NCBI GenBank assembly: GCA_037042185.1
Contig: JAXQJY010000022.1
Span: 620,001-684,000, forward strand
Direction of reading: 5' to 3'
DNA length: 64,000 bases
From: Sordariomycetes sp. S80-01Y
Lineage: Eukaryota; Ascomycota; Sordariomycetes
Below, in pieces: positions 22,945 through 34,489 of the stretch. Every line of letters begins with the position of its first letter. Position 1 is the stretch's first letter. Below the pieces are notes generated by a model, which ran no database searches, was not told where the DNA came from, and was given only the letters and a program-made list of their open reading frames with translations. The translations under genes were made by a program, and so were the position numbers.

Positions 22945-23292
22945 CACCGCTTGGCACCCTCAGCAGAGGCCGTTTCACAACGTGGTCTTGCAATGTGGGC
23001 AGTACTCGTGCAGGCTGTGGAACAGCTAGCTGCGTGAAAACAAGAGCTTTAGGCATATTTGTTAGAGGCTAATAGCGAAAATTTGAGAGTGAAGGTGAAA
23101 GTGTCCAAATTGCGAATTTTAGAAGAATCGAAGCTCCGTGCGCAAACAGCTCTTCCATTTCATATGTATTAGAAGTACCTGGGCTCTAAGGGACTCACTG
23201 CCAACGACGGCACGGACCAGTTTCTTAAAGTCCGCATGAATAGTCTTTTCTCATCTGGGGAGCTATCCCAAGCCCAGAAGGATAAAGCCTAG
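22945..23292 (+). pseudogene. Decayed coding stretch with heptad-like helix
   Basis: One plus frame reads as real protein between a few stop codons: AMWAVLVQAVEQLAA, then AYLLEANSENLRVKVKVSK, RILEESKLRAQTALPF, then YLGSKGLTANDG and a KKxxA-like tail. The residues form long amphipathic, coiled-coil-like helices. I do not recognise the family; the C-terminal helical part of a fungal DNA-transposon protein or a decayed regulator are possible. The surrounding 22928-23747 gap holds no other gene. Confidence 0.3.
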
Positions 23293-23747
23293 ACTGTGAC
23301 AACGGAGCCGTTCTTCCATCAAGTGATACTCAGAAGCGCCTCTAAAAGATCAGTATCCATGTCAAGTTCTAAACAAACGGAGCTTAGAGTCCTCGATAGA
23401 AGGCGCGACCTTATCCGCATGCTTCAGACACCGTATTCCTGTCCAGTCGGGCTCCGATGTATCCTCAATTGGGGCACCCAGCGAGAAAAGCAGGCGTTGT
23501 CAGGTTCGTTGTCGGCGGCCTGACAGCGGCCGAAGACAATGTGTGGCTCCCGCCGCATCCCGAGTGACGGTCTCGGCACATTGGTAGCCAAAGACATGCC
23601 TGAGGGACGACTCCATGGCTTTCGTTCTGTGCACACAGGACAGAGTTCCTCGCGCAAGAACCCGCATTGTAGCAACATGACTTCAATATTCAAATCTTGC
23701 AAGCATGTACAGTGTACCTGAGTAGATATATGAAATTTAACAAGTAT

Positions 23748-24986
23748 TTACTTAAATCGAATCACGGGTTTGATCACAGCCCCTTTCCGCATGTCCTCAA
23801 AGGCCGCTTTATGGTCCTCTAACCGATAAATCCGGACTATCTTTTCCATTTCAAACTTGCCCGCTGAGTGTTGTTCAATTATATACGGTATAATCTATTA
23901 GTTTCTCCCTATCAGTTATCGAAACGCCTGGAGTAATAACAACTTACCTCGGCTGGAATGGAATCACCCTCGCAGCTACCGATGTAATGGGTTCCTTTGA
24001 TGATGTGCGAGAATACATCAACCTCAACCGTCTTCCCGGGTGCGGGTGCCCCTACCGTCGCTGCCTTGCCACGAGAGCCAAGGGATCGAATCATTTGCTC
24101 GATAACAGAAGGGATCCCGGAGCAGTCGACTGCGCGTCGAACTCCATTGCCACCACATATCTTCTGAACTTCCTGGATGTGGTCTTCGACTCTTCCCGAG
24201 TTAACGATAGTATGCGAGGCCCCCAGCTCTTTTGCAAGGGCGAGGCGGCTTTGATCGATATCGACCGCAATGATGGGGTTGGCTCCGCGTAACTTTGCGG
24301 CCATAACACTCGCCATTCCGACGGCCCCGACGCCAAAGACGGCCACACTGTCCTCAGGCTGGACATTGAGGGTATTGAAGATTGTTCCCACGCCTGTTTG
24401 GATCCCACATCCCAAGGGGGCGAAAAGGCTTAGGTCGGTGGATGAGGGGACTTTGACAATCGTGCGGCCGCTCACGATGGCGACTTTTGAGAAAGAGCTC
24501 TGCCCGAAGAAATTGCTAAATAGGGGTTGTCCGGCTTCAGATGTAGTCATGGCTTGGCTTCCGTCACCGCGTCTTCCCCCAAAGTTGAGGGGCCCGTATT
24601 GATGGCAGTATGTGGCCGCATTGTCACGACATTCTGTGCATGAACCGCAGGAGTTGAAGCTCAGGAGGACCTTGTCGCCCACAGACAGATGCGAGAGGTC
24701 CGAGCCGACTTTCAGCAAGACACCCGCTCCTAGACCAATATTATCAGTAACGACCCTTCGAGCTAATATGTTTGGCAATGTGGTTCGGTGTACCTTCGTG
24801 TCCAAATACGGCTGGGAACTCCGCCGGAATAACACCATCCATGCATGATAAATCCGTATGACAAACTCCAGCAGCATGAATCTCGACGAGGGCTTCATCG
24901 GACCGAATTTCACCAATTCGAATGGTCTCGAGGCCGGGATTATCTCGCAACTCATTCACCACTAATGCCTCAGTAATCGTCGTCAT
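23748..24986 (-). CDS. Aryl-alcohol-type zinc dehydrogenase (MDR)
   Basis: About 373 aa in three exons: 24794-24986, 23948-24729 and 23748-23894. Introns have GTACAC and GTAAGT donors; phases agree. Catalytic zinc residues are Cys in GVCHTDLS and His-Glu in FGHEGAG (restored by the first splice). The structural zinc lobe is CGSCTECRDNAATYC. GCGIQTGVGT and the nucleotide motif GVGAVG follow. This is the benzyl/aryl-alcohol dehydrogenase (XylB-like) branch of MDRs, which oxidise aromatic alcohols to aldehydes. It is divergent from an aldehyde dehydrogenase (438 bp between starts), an arrangement that fits stepwise alcohol to acid oxidation. The ATG at 24986 is used; it gives the usual N-terminus MTTITEALVV. 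Confidence 0.9.
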
Positions 24987-25424
24987 CGTCAATCAGATAG
25001 AGAGGAGTGATGAGTTAATCAGGGGATCCGATCATCTGTGTGCGCCCGTTTGATATATTAGGCCGATGTTAAATAGTGCAATCCTACCGCATGGTACAGT
25101 CAACTGAGGCCCTATTCCTCGGGTCGGGCAATAGCTGAGCTTGCGGCTCGGCATGGCATTTGCGAACCGAATGTTGACGAGGGACCGACGCCAGGTCTAC
25201 TTCCGTGTCGGCGGCCCGCCGCTTCTTGCTACGAGCCGACAAACGCGGGCACGACCCCGGCTCCCCGTCTTCTGGAACCTGGGGTTTCGGCTGCGGCTTT
25301 CAACTTGAGGTGGGGTCCGCGACATGATATGATGTATTTAAAGCTCCCAGTTCTGCCCGACGACTAACAGTTGCCGCATTACCAAACGATTGTCACTTGG
25401 CCTTCAATAAAACACGAGTAGAGT
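24987..25424. promoter_or_regulatory. Shared divergent promoter of alcohol and aldehyde dehydrogenases
   Basis: 438 bp between the two start codons. A TATTTAAAG string near 25335, about 90 bp upstream of the aldehyde dehydrogenase start, may serve as its TATA box. The GC-rich middle (25130-25320) has several CGG triplets, the half-sites bound by zinc-cluster regulators, but I could not define one clear paired site. Confidence 0.5.
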
Positions 25425-26937
25425 ATGGCAAGTTCCGAAAACTCCCAACATCAGGATGATGTCGTCCCGCTTCTCATAGGCGGGAGAAAGATTTACACCG
25501 AGGAGACGTACGATGTTTTTGGGCCATCAGCCGCTCAACCGATCCACAAGAGCGCCAATGCGACCGTCGCCCACGGCCAGGATGCTATCGATGCGGCAGC
25601 AAACGCCTTCCATTCCTGGAGCTTGACAACGCCTGCGAAGCGGCGAGATATTCTGCTCAAGGCTGCGGAAGTCCTGCGGACCCAGGCCGCTGAGCTAAAG
25701 GAGGCGATGAAGGCTGAGGCAGGCGCAGATGATGCCTGGGCGGAGTTCAATATCTTCTCTGCCCAGGAGGCTCTCATTGACTGCGCGAGCCGGATCACTT
25801 CTGTTGAGGGTCGCATCCCGGCACTGAGCAACCCTGAGTCAGGGGGGCTCATCGTCAAGGAACCCTATGGAGTTGTCTTCGCCATGGCGCCTTGGTACGT
25901 GTTGGTCACATTGTGGCTAAACCTCCACCGATACGGACCTTGTACGAAATTCTAACAGCTGAAGGAATGCCCCCTACATCCTTGGCTTCAGAGCTGTTAT
26001 CTGGGCAATCGCAGCCGGCAACACCGTCGTCTTCAAGGGCTCCGAGCGGAGTCCCCGCTGCCTCTGTGCGGTTGCCACTGTTTTGCAAGACGCTGGGTTG
26101 CCTGATGGTGTAGTGAACTTCATTTCTTGCAGCCCAGGGAACGCCCCCGCGTTGACCAAGGCACTGATCGAGAGTCCAACGGTTAAAAAGATCAACTTCA
26201 CTGGCAGTACCAATGTTGGCCGTCTTGTCGCAAAGCTAGCCGGAGCTAATCTGAAGCCTATTCTACTAGAGCTCGGTGGCAAAGCACCGGCTATCGTTTG
26301 CGCGGACGCAGACCTGGACGTCGCCGCGCAGCAATGCGTTCTGGGGGCCTTCATGTACGGTGGCCAGATCTGCATGAGCACAGAGCGGATCATTGTCGAC
26401 AAATCGATTCGCTCGGCGCTGGAGGACAAACTCAAAGAATGGACGCGGAAAATGTTTGATTCGGACACGGGATTAGTTCTCATCAACGACACTGCCGTGA
26501 GCAAGAACAAAGGCCTCGTTCAAGATGCCTTGGCCAAGGGCGCCAATCTAGTCCACGGCAATCCCCACGTGACTGAGAAAGTCAATACTCAACTGCGCCC
26601 GATTATAGTGAGCAACGTCAAGCCTGGCATGGATATCTACATTGAGGAGTCCTTTGGTCCGACGGTTTCCATCATCGAGTTTGAGACGGAGGACGAGGCG
26701 CTACGGATCGCAAACGACACCGAGTACGGTCTCAGCTCTGCCGTCTTCAGCCGCGATCTTCGAAAGGCACTGCGCCTTGCTCGACGTATCGAGACGGGGG
26801 CTGTGCATATCAACCGCATGAGCGTTCATGATGAGTCTGTGTTGCCGCACGGGGGTGCAAAGTCGAGTGGCTTTGGGAGGTTCAACACGAGCATGGAAGA
26901 ATGGGTGCGAACTAAAAACATCACGTACGATATTTGA
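25425..26937 (+). CDS. NAD(P)-dependent aldehyde dehydrogenase
   Basis: About 480 aa in two exons, 25425-25894 and 25965-26937; the 70 bp intron splits the tryptophan codon of MAPWNAPYILGFR. Key residues: FTGST for cofactor binding at about 235, the general-base Glu in LLELGGK at about 259, catalytic Cys in YGGQICMSTERI at about 293, and ESFGPT later. The N-terminus lacks a targeting peptide, so it is probably cytosolic. It resembles the fungal salicylaldehyde/vanillin-dehydrogenase-like branch that oxidises aromatic aldehydes to acids. The divergent aryl-alcohol-type dehydrogenase would supply its substrate. Confidence 0.92.
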
Positions 26938-29233
26938 ATCCGAAGGTTATTCGTTTCTGCGCATGAAGTCTATGACTCGGATCTTCACAGACCCTCACCT
27001 CTCTCACCTACGTGCCTGTTGGATGCCTGTGACGCCTTCGACTCAGCCAAATTAAGGCCCAATGGCGCAATTACCTAATGCGCCAAATAGGTAGAGTGCT
27101 ATGAGAAGGAGGTTGATCACCATGCCTGGACTGGGGTCGCACAGCATGTCCTTGTAGGTGAGCTGCTGAGCTCGGACAAAGTAACCTCTCCTACTCAGCA
27201 GCAGGCGAGATTCGTGCACATGCCACCAACCCTTATCAGTCGGGAATGTGTACGATCTAGTGGATATACAGCTTTAGACTACCCATGGAATTCGAACTTT
27301 GTTCAGATGGCAGATCATTGTAAAATATTGCTTTGGCGTATCTGCGTTGATCTCGAGTTTGTCACCATTAGCGAGGCCGTTGCCGCGAAGAGTAGATTCC
27401 ACCGTTGCGCCCTTTGGGATGATGAGTGACTAGGAGGGGAGGTGCGCGACGAAATCATCAGAGCTCGATGATCTGATAAAAACAGCTGCGAGGCCAGTCT
27501 CACTAATAGGAAGCAAATTGGCCATAGTACGCCTAGATATCTACATGTTCTAATACTCGGATACCTTGGGCAGTAATCTAGGCATTATGCAAGCACAAGG
27601 GAAGACAAAAATCATAGCCCAGCCTGTAGGTTTGCCTGGGTACGTTCATGTTCGGATATGTGTGAGATGCGAGGTTTCCTTTGATCGCCCACCCGAAGTC
27701 CGAGGCCAGTCCATTCAATCGGCTCGGTTCGGTTCGGTCTCGCCGGCTCGGTTCGGATTTCAATCGACTTCGTGCGGGATTCCCAGAACAAACATGCAGC
27801 ACATCGTGTCGTGATGATCCTTAGTATACCCACATGCTTATGTAAATGTTACCATCTCGTTTGTCAATAGGACTTCATCCAGTACTTTGAGGTGGTCAAA
27901 GGTGGGTTGAATTGGTTGATCAACTCAAGAGTGTGGCAGGCCGTGAGGCGTTGGTAGCCCCAGGGGTCACCACACGTGACTATGGATGACTGAGGCTGTA
28001 GCCGGCCGGGGTCGCACCCGGTAATTAACCTACCCTGCACCTAGGTCCGTGCCATAAGGCAACACCGGAACAGTCACCCAGAGGCCAAATATGATCATAA
28101 CACTGCCAAAGAGTCCAGGCTCGGCAAAACGCTTAGCATGAATCATGACACGCTTCGTCTTCATATATCAAACTTCTAATTGTCGGCAGGAGGTGCGTTA
28201 ACGTAAATTAAATTAACGTACACGAATCAGTAAGTTTGTATACGGTTTCGGTATTACAATACCAGTTCGCACAGAATAAAGGCCTCTTCCCAGCACCAAT
28301 CTCACGAGTCTTTCATATAAGGAGTACCGCCCACACGAACGACGAGTTTGACAGATACAAATTGTTACGGCTGCGCCGACTTGCAAATACCATGGTGCAG
28401 GGTAGCTCGCATTCCCCGGGATCTGGCCAGTAGGCGCGCCTTCCACACAGTTTTAAATCGATCAACCAATTCAACCCATCTGTAAACACCTCCAAGTATT
28501 CAAAAACTCGAATAATGGTCTTCCAAGCAGAAAGATTGACTACAGTAATTAGATCCTAATGTGTCTCTCTCACGCTCAGCCGCCAGATCCATAACCGAAG
28601 AATGCGTCACTCATCACCGCGAGGAGACGTCACGCTCACCAGGTATGTGTGCCTGTACTTGGAAGCTATAACCGAGGAGCACTTCAGTTCAGTTCAATTT
28701 AGCGCAAACGCTCGCATCCGGCCACGGTGGCGTATCAACACGTTATTCCCAATTCATTTGGTAGCAAAGGACAAATCAGGTGTCTTTCTTCTTCCGACAA
28801 AAGTGTGGTTTCGTCAAATTTGACAGAGATTTTCCTCCTATGTCCTTCTCGGAGATGTACACAATTACTCGCCTCGCCCGCTACCTCATAAGTCTCTGGA
28901 CGCTGGTATCTATCGGTAAACTTGTAGCTGCTGGCTCGCCGTAAGCGTTGACAAAGCCGCGATGGCCCAGCTGACGAGGGAGAATGAAACTTAGGAGTTC
29001 AGCGTAAAGTGACGGGTAACTTTCTGTTATTTTACACAATTAATGCATCTGAAAATCTAATGTCCCACAGAATCTAAGAGGGGAGTATTCTATCTTGACA
29101 AAAAGGAAGACTGCTACCCATCTAAGTCATTACATCCTGATCTAACCTAGAGATACCATGGCAGTTTCAACGTGCATCCTGCAGCATCGAAACGATACTG
29201 AGCAGTACCACGCGGGATACCCTAAAGCGGCCT
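26938..29233. other. Gene-poor stretch, 2.3 kb
   Basis: No gene can be supported. A minus-strand stretch at about 27290-27525 begins MANLLPISETGLAAVF and reads as protein-like across one stop; it may be a decayed gene. From about 28100 on the DNA is more A/T-rich with short ORFs only. Both flanking genes end here. Confidence 0.45.
27721..27756. repeat. Short CGGTT-type direct repeats
   Basis: The 12-mer GGCTCGGTTCGG occurs at 27721-27732 and again at 27745-27756, with an extra GGTTCGG unit between. Such repeats can mark the ends of DNA transposons or be simple low-complexity DNA; no matching inverted copy was seen. Confidence 0.5.
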
Positions 29234-31215
29234 TTAAGTAGCCCCGGGTTTCCCTTTCATACTGTTCTCGCCTATTTCGTCTTTCTTCTCCGCATTCTCT
29301 TGGTTCCTCTCTGCGGCGACCTCTTCCTGTGGCTTGTGAAGAATACTCCTCCACTCCATCGCCGCCGCCCCCGGAATTACTAGGCACGATAAGATCAATC
29401 CAATAAGGAAGACCTGCTGCAAAGCCCCGTTGTACTCTCTAAGACCCGTCTCTCGAAGATCCGCAGGCAGCGAGCTCAGCAACTCAGTCGCGCCGCTGTC
29501 AGTGACAAGAAGACTCAAGTCTAATCCAGGCAACTCAGACAAGCGCTTCACGAGCTCATTACCCAATACATTCTGTCCCACGGCGATGAAGACTGCTGAG
29601 CCCATCATCGACGCGAAGAACATGAGAGCCAAACCCACGGGCGCATCCCTCTTGGGCAGCACGGTCTGCGCGGCAAGGTTCGGTGTCTGGAAGCAGAAGC
29701 CAGAGCCAAGACCGTACACGATCTGATATCCAATCCACTTGCCCTTGCCGCTGTGCACATCAAGGGTGTACAGCAGCCCTGAGCCGATTGTCATAACGCA
29801 AGAGCCGATGATGGCGAGCGCAGTGTAGTAGCCCACCTTACGATTGATGGCACCGCCGAGGATCATGGCGACGACGCTGGATAACATCAGGGGGAGAAGC
29901 CGGATGCCGGAGTCTACGGCTGAAACGCCCTTGATGGCCTGGAACCAGACGGGGAGGAAGAAGACTGCAGATATCAGTTTCCAGCCCAAGTATGATGGGG
30001 CCGCTGGCTTACTGTAGATGTACTGGGATGAGCCGATACAGATCGTGGCCCAGCAAGCAGCAATGATGCTGCGCTGCTTAAAGATGCGCGGGTGGATCGT
30101 CGCAGTTTTGGGCAGCAGGGCTTGTGCAGCGCAGAAGGCGACGAGGAACACACCCGCGAGAACCAGAAGTGCGATGATACGCCCGTTGCTCCACTGCTTC
30201 TGTCAGTCAAGATTCCTCGAGGCAGCTATTACTAGGTTAACTTACAGAATAGGTCTGACCACCCCATTGTAGCGCCAATAGCAGGCAGACGACACCAGGC
30301 ACCAAGACAGACGTTCCAGGGGCATCCAGCTGAGCGAGCTTCTCCTGCCAGGGCAGTTTCGTTGTGTCCCGATCAGGGACATCGAGGCAGAAAAACACAA
30401 TCAACATGGAAACGGCACCAATTGGCAGGTTGAGATAGAAGCACCACCGCCATGTTACGTTGGAGGTGAAGGCACCGCCGATCAAGGGCCCCACGATTGA
30501 GGCGAGGCCAAAGAGGGCGCCGAACAGACCCTGAACCTGAGAACGCCTATCAAGAGGCACCGTGTGAACGATGCAGGTGATCTAGGTGCATCTGTTAGTT
30601 ATCTATACTCAACGGGAGGGAACATTGCCTCGACGTACTGTTCCAGCAAAGACACCTGCGGCACCGATCCCGGAGATGGCCCTGCCAATGATGAAGGCGA
30701 CGGAGTTCGGCGCCGCGCCACAGATTGCGGAACCAATCTCAAAGAGCAGGATGCTGGCAAGGAGGGTGTACTTGATGGAGTAGAAGGTATATATCTTGCC
30801 GTAAAGCAGCTGAAAGGCGCAGCAGGTGAGCAGGTAGGCACCATTGTACCAACCCACATCGGGAAGGGAGTGGAATTCATCGGTGATGCGAGGGATGGCC
30901 TAAAAGAAATCAGAGTCAGCGTCAAGTCGAAATCAATTTGCGTGGTATTTGCATATGCCAGTGTGATTGGGTCCGTTGGCTATGTACCGTTGAGATGATA
31001 GACCTGTCCAGGCCGACGAGGAACATGCTTGTCAAGACCGAGACGAACAGTAAAACAAGCTTAGGCGTCGGCATAGTCTGTGTCGTGTCGGACTGGGGTG
31101 TCCTTTCGTGCGTGGATGCAACATCGTTGAGCTTGCTGGCGTCGGTTGTGTCAAGATCTGATCCTTCTCCAACAGGTAGAGATTTGCTCCGAGGAGTTGT
31201 CGGCTGGGATTCCAT
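29234..31215 (-). CDS. DHA2-family MFS drug efflux transporter
   Basis: A 14-helix drug/H+ antiporter of about 578 aa in five exons: 30988-31215, 30639-30899, 30246-30581, 30013-30193 and 29234-29964. Marks: [17 protein letters not shown] (LDxTIVxxALP-like motif of helix 1), [25 protein letters not shown] (motif C region), [12 protein letters not shown] and [16 protein letters not shown]. The last intron (29965-30012) is only 48 bp, a multiple of three and free of stops, so unspliced RNA would add 16 residues (KPAAPSYLG...) to the helix joined as [12 protein letters not shown]; removal fits the family better. It is divergent from a Zn2Cys6 gene, suggesting a regulated export module. A TATATA lies near 31377-31382. 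Confidence 0.92.
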
Positions 31216-31716
31216 AGTGAAAATAGATTTTTGAACCCAAGATTACCGAACTAAGTGCTGTGGAAGAACTTGCAATAATTAACTTGTGAATTTGAACACG
31301 CATGTAGCTCGCACATTTAACCAAGTGGTACGCTTGAGAAATAGGAGACTACTTTCCAACGTACTGACATTGAGATTATATACCAAAAAATCAGGTCCCA
31401 TTTTATGGAACCAATTTCACGTCGTCGGACTCTTGAAAAGTCCAAGTACATCGATGCGAACCATAGTGAACAAGCGCTCGGGTGTTAGACAAGCCCGAGA
31501 TGACAAGCAGTGGCCCCACCAGCAACTGCGCCACCGCTGTCTAAGTGCGGGCATTAGAAAACCCCGACAGGAACAAAACCTTACGTCTCCCAACGGGCGA
31601 GCACCGACCGATCGCAGACTTGTATCTTCCGCTGAGGCGCTCGCTTATTTCCCGGTGCTCTCATTTGAGTTTTCCGAGTGCGCAGCTCGATACTTGCTGT
31701 CTGCTTTTATGCCGTT
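31216..31716. promoter_or_regulatory. Shared divergent promoter of efflux pump and regulator
   Basis: 501 bp between the starts of the DHA2 transporter (minus) and the Zn2Cys6 gene (plus). A TATATA string near 31377-31382 lies about 160 bp from the transporter start. Confidence 0.5.
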
Positions 31717-33948
31717 ATGTCGACCACGGACCCAAGTACCCGCGGCCACAGGGTGCTCGCCTGCATCCTCTGCCAGCAGCGCAAGATCAAATGCGATCGT
31801 AAATTCCCTTGCGCAAACTGCAACAAAGCCCAGGTAAAATGCGTACAGGCCGCACCGACACGTGTACGGAAGCCCAGGTTCCCTGAGCGTTCCTTGCTGG
31901 ATCGCATCCGGAGGTATGAGGAGCTTCTTCGCCAGAATGATGTCAAGTTTGAGCCGCTACACAGGGACGCGGCTGCAGAGAAGGGGTTTTTTGCTCTTGA
32001 TGAGAAGAGCCATCGCTTGGATAGCGAGGCACATGATGATGCAATGAACAGGTCGTCGCCATCGACTGTTGCTGGATCGGAGAGATCAACTACCGCCAAG
32101 TACGCTCCCCGATCCAAAATAGTCTCATCCTACTGACAACTGTTCAGAGACTTTTGGAAAGCCATGGCCCAGAAGGTAGTGTTACTCATCGCATTAAATC
32201 CTTATGATACTAACTGGGTAGCAGTCTGACTTCTCTGATGGCAGCGATTCGAATGAGGACTTTGCAGAGACTACTGTTCGGAATATCTGGGACCAGATTT
32301 TCGACAACGAAGAAGATCTCCTCCCTTGTCATAAAACCGACGAACCCCTCTCTACCATTCACCCGGAGCCTGTGCAGATTTTCCAGCTCTGGCAGATCTA
32401 CATCGACAATGTCAATTCGCTGCTCAAGGTCACGCATACGCCCAGCTTGCAGGATCGCATCATCCAAGCTGCTACGGACATGGCCAACATAAGTCCAACT
32501 CTAGAGGCGTTGATGTTTGGCATTTACTCTATGGCTGTGACGAGTCTTAGCCCAGAAGACTGCTTGGCTCGATTCGGCAGACCCAAGGATGAGCTCTTGA
32601 GGAGATATCAACTTGGGTCCCAGCAGGCGTTGGCCAATTGTGGCTATCTGCGAAGCAACGATCGCGACTGTTTGACAGCCCTGTATCTCTACATTGTGAG
32701 TCAACCAATTCTTCTCCCATCTTGGTCATGCAGGGTCTGACTCGGCAGAGCTCTATCCGTCCCCGCGTTCATCCGCGCAGCCTAGCCTCCGTATCCAGCA
32801 TCGCTACCCACATCGCAAAACGCATGGGCATTCACAACGAGGCCTCCCTTGCGCCATACCCTGTTTTTGAGGCTGAGATGCGACGAAGGCTATGGTGGTC
32901 GCTCATGATGTTCGATTCACGCGTCAGCGAGCTAGCCAGTTCTAAGGATACTATTCTCATACCCACGTGGAATTGCAAGGTGCCCCTCAACGTGAACGAC
33001 ACCGACCTGCGACCGGAGATGAAGCAGAAGCCAGTCCAGGGCAAGTCGACAGACGCCCTCTTCTTCGTGGTGCGCAGTGAGCTAGCAGAATTCACGCGAC
33101 ACGCCGACTTTCACCTGGAATTTACCCAACCAACGCTGAAAGCTGTTGCGCGCGAAGCCGTCACCGCTCCAGCGGGGCGGTCGCTGGACTCGTTTGAAAA
33201 AATGATGGAGGAGGAGTATCTGCGCTTCTGCGACCCAGACATCCCGCTGCACTACCTGACAATCTGGGCAACACGACAATATCTCAGCAGATGTCGACTT
33301 TTCGAGCATTATGCTAGGTACTGTGACGCGCACACGACGCAGCCAGAAGCCGCCCGCGATGCAGCCGTCTTGCACGCTGCTATAATTCTCGAGTGCGACC
33401 ACAAGATCTTCTCATCGGCCCTCACCAAAGGCTACGTGTGGATGTTCCATATGTACTTCCCGGCGCCGGCGTACATCTACATACTGCAGGAGTTGCGCAA
33501 GCGACCTGCGAGCAAGCATGCTGCGCGGGCATGGACTGCCATGAGCGACGACTACATGTTCCGGCATCTGTACTCGCACAAGGGAGGCAACCCGATGTTC
33601 AGGATCTTTAGCAAGATGATCTTCCAGGCTTGGGATGCCCGTCAGGAAGTCTTCGGGGTGAAGGATCAGCTGGAGACGCCCGGAATTGTGCTGGCTATGA
33701 AGGAGAAGCTGGCATACCTTGAAGCAGGTTGTGGCACGAACACGCAGTCTTCTAGTAACATTCCTCTAAATGAATTTCCCATGCCTGTGCCAATGGACCT
33801 AGGGGGCGGTTTTCCGCTCGGCACAGGAGGGCAGGAGGCTCTTGGAATGGGACCCGGGATGGCGTTTGACCCTTCTTTGGCTACTGTGGACATGAGCCCT
33901 TCGTACTGGACAGGAGACTGGGGACTTTTGGGGGGCAATGGCTGGTAA
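31717..33948 (+). CDS. Zn2Cys6 transcription factor, Fungal_trans type
   Basis: A nuclear regulator of about 698 aa in four exons: 31717-32099, 32148-32175 (28 bp), 32225-32695 and 32734-33948. The phases agree throughout. The zinc cluster is at residues 16-42, C-x2-C-x6-C-x5-C-x2-C-x6-C (ACILCQQRKIKCD...PCANC), followed by basic RKPRFPERSLLDRIRRYEELL, a linker and dimerisation helix. The fungal-specific domain is seen in QLWQIYIDNVNSLLKVTHTPS and in HIAKRMGIHNE...EAEMRRRLWWSLMMFD. The tail is glycine- and methionine-rich. It probably controls the divergent DHA2 transporter. The ATG of MSTTDPST is preferred over one 39 bp upstream. Confidence 0.92.
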
Positions 33949-34489
33949 ACACGAAACTTTGCGGAGAAGTCCGATGGTACCTATACATTAAGTACGTTCA
34001 TGGGATAAACTCATTGCTCACAAGTTTATCATAAACGCCTATCTTCAGCGGGGGGCCCGGCGGGAGGAGCGAGAGTAATCAATACTTGAATAGTTCTTTT
34101 CCACAGATTTGGAAACTCACACGAACTGGCCGGCCTATGACTTTTCCATGCTCGACCGCTAAATGATGCAACATATTGGTTCCAGGAGTGGCGGAACAGT
34201 TTTCGCGAGTGGACCTTTGGGGGCTAAAGCATGAATAGGTTAAATTGACTTGGCGCGGCTATATAGGTTTACGCGGGGCGCTGAGTGTGGAACAAAGGGG
34301 CATGAAAGATTGATTATACGAAGCGGTATCTAGTTAAGTTGCCGTCTTCTGCCACCACAAATTTCAATACAGCTGAAAGCTTTAAACTATCGATTTGTTG
34401 AAGCAAGACAGGTATCTTGCTAGTTTGCAGAAAGACCTCAGTAACAACCCGTTTCCACATCAATACGACGGGCCAAAAGAGAATGACTC
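33949..34489. other. Convergent 3' intergenic region
   Basis: About 540 bp between the regulator 3' end and the 3' end of a small secreted protein gene. Nothing recognised. Confidence 0.45.

Noticed and set aside
1-34000. Classical secondary-metabolite cluster
   Set aside because: The tailoring-type enzymes, pump and regulators fit, but no backbone synthase is present in the window.
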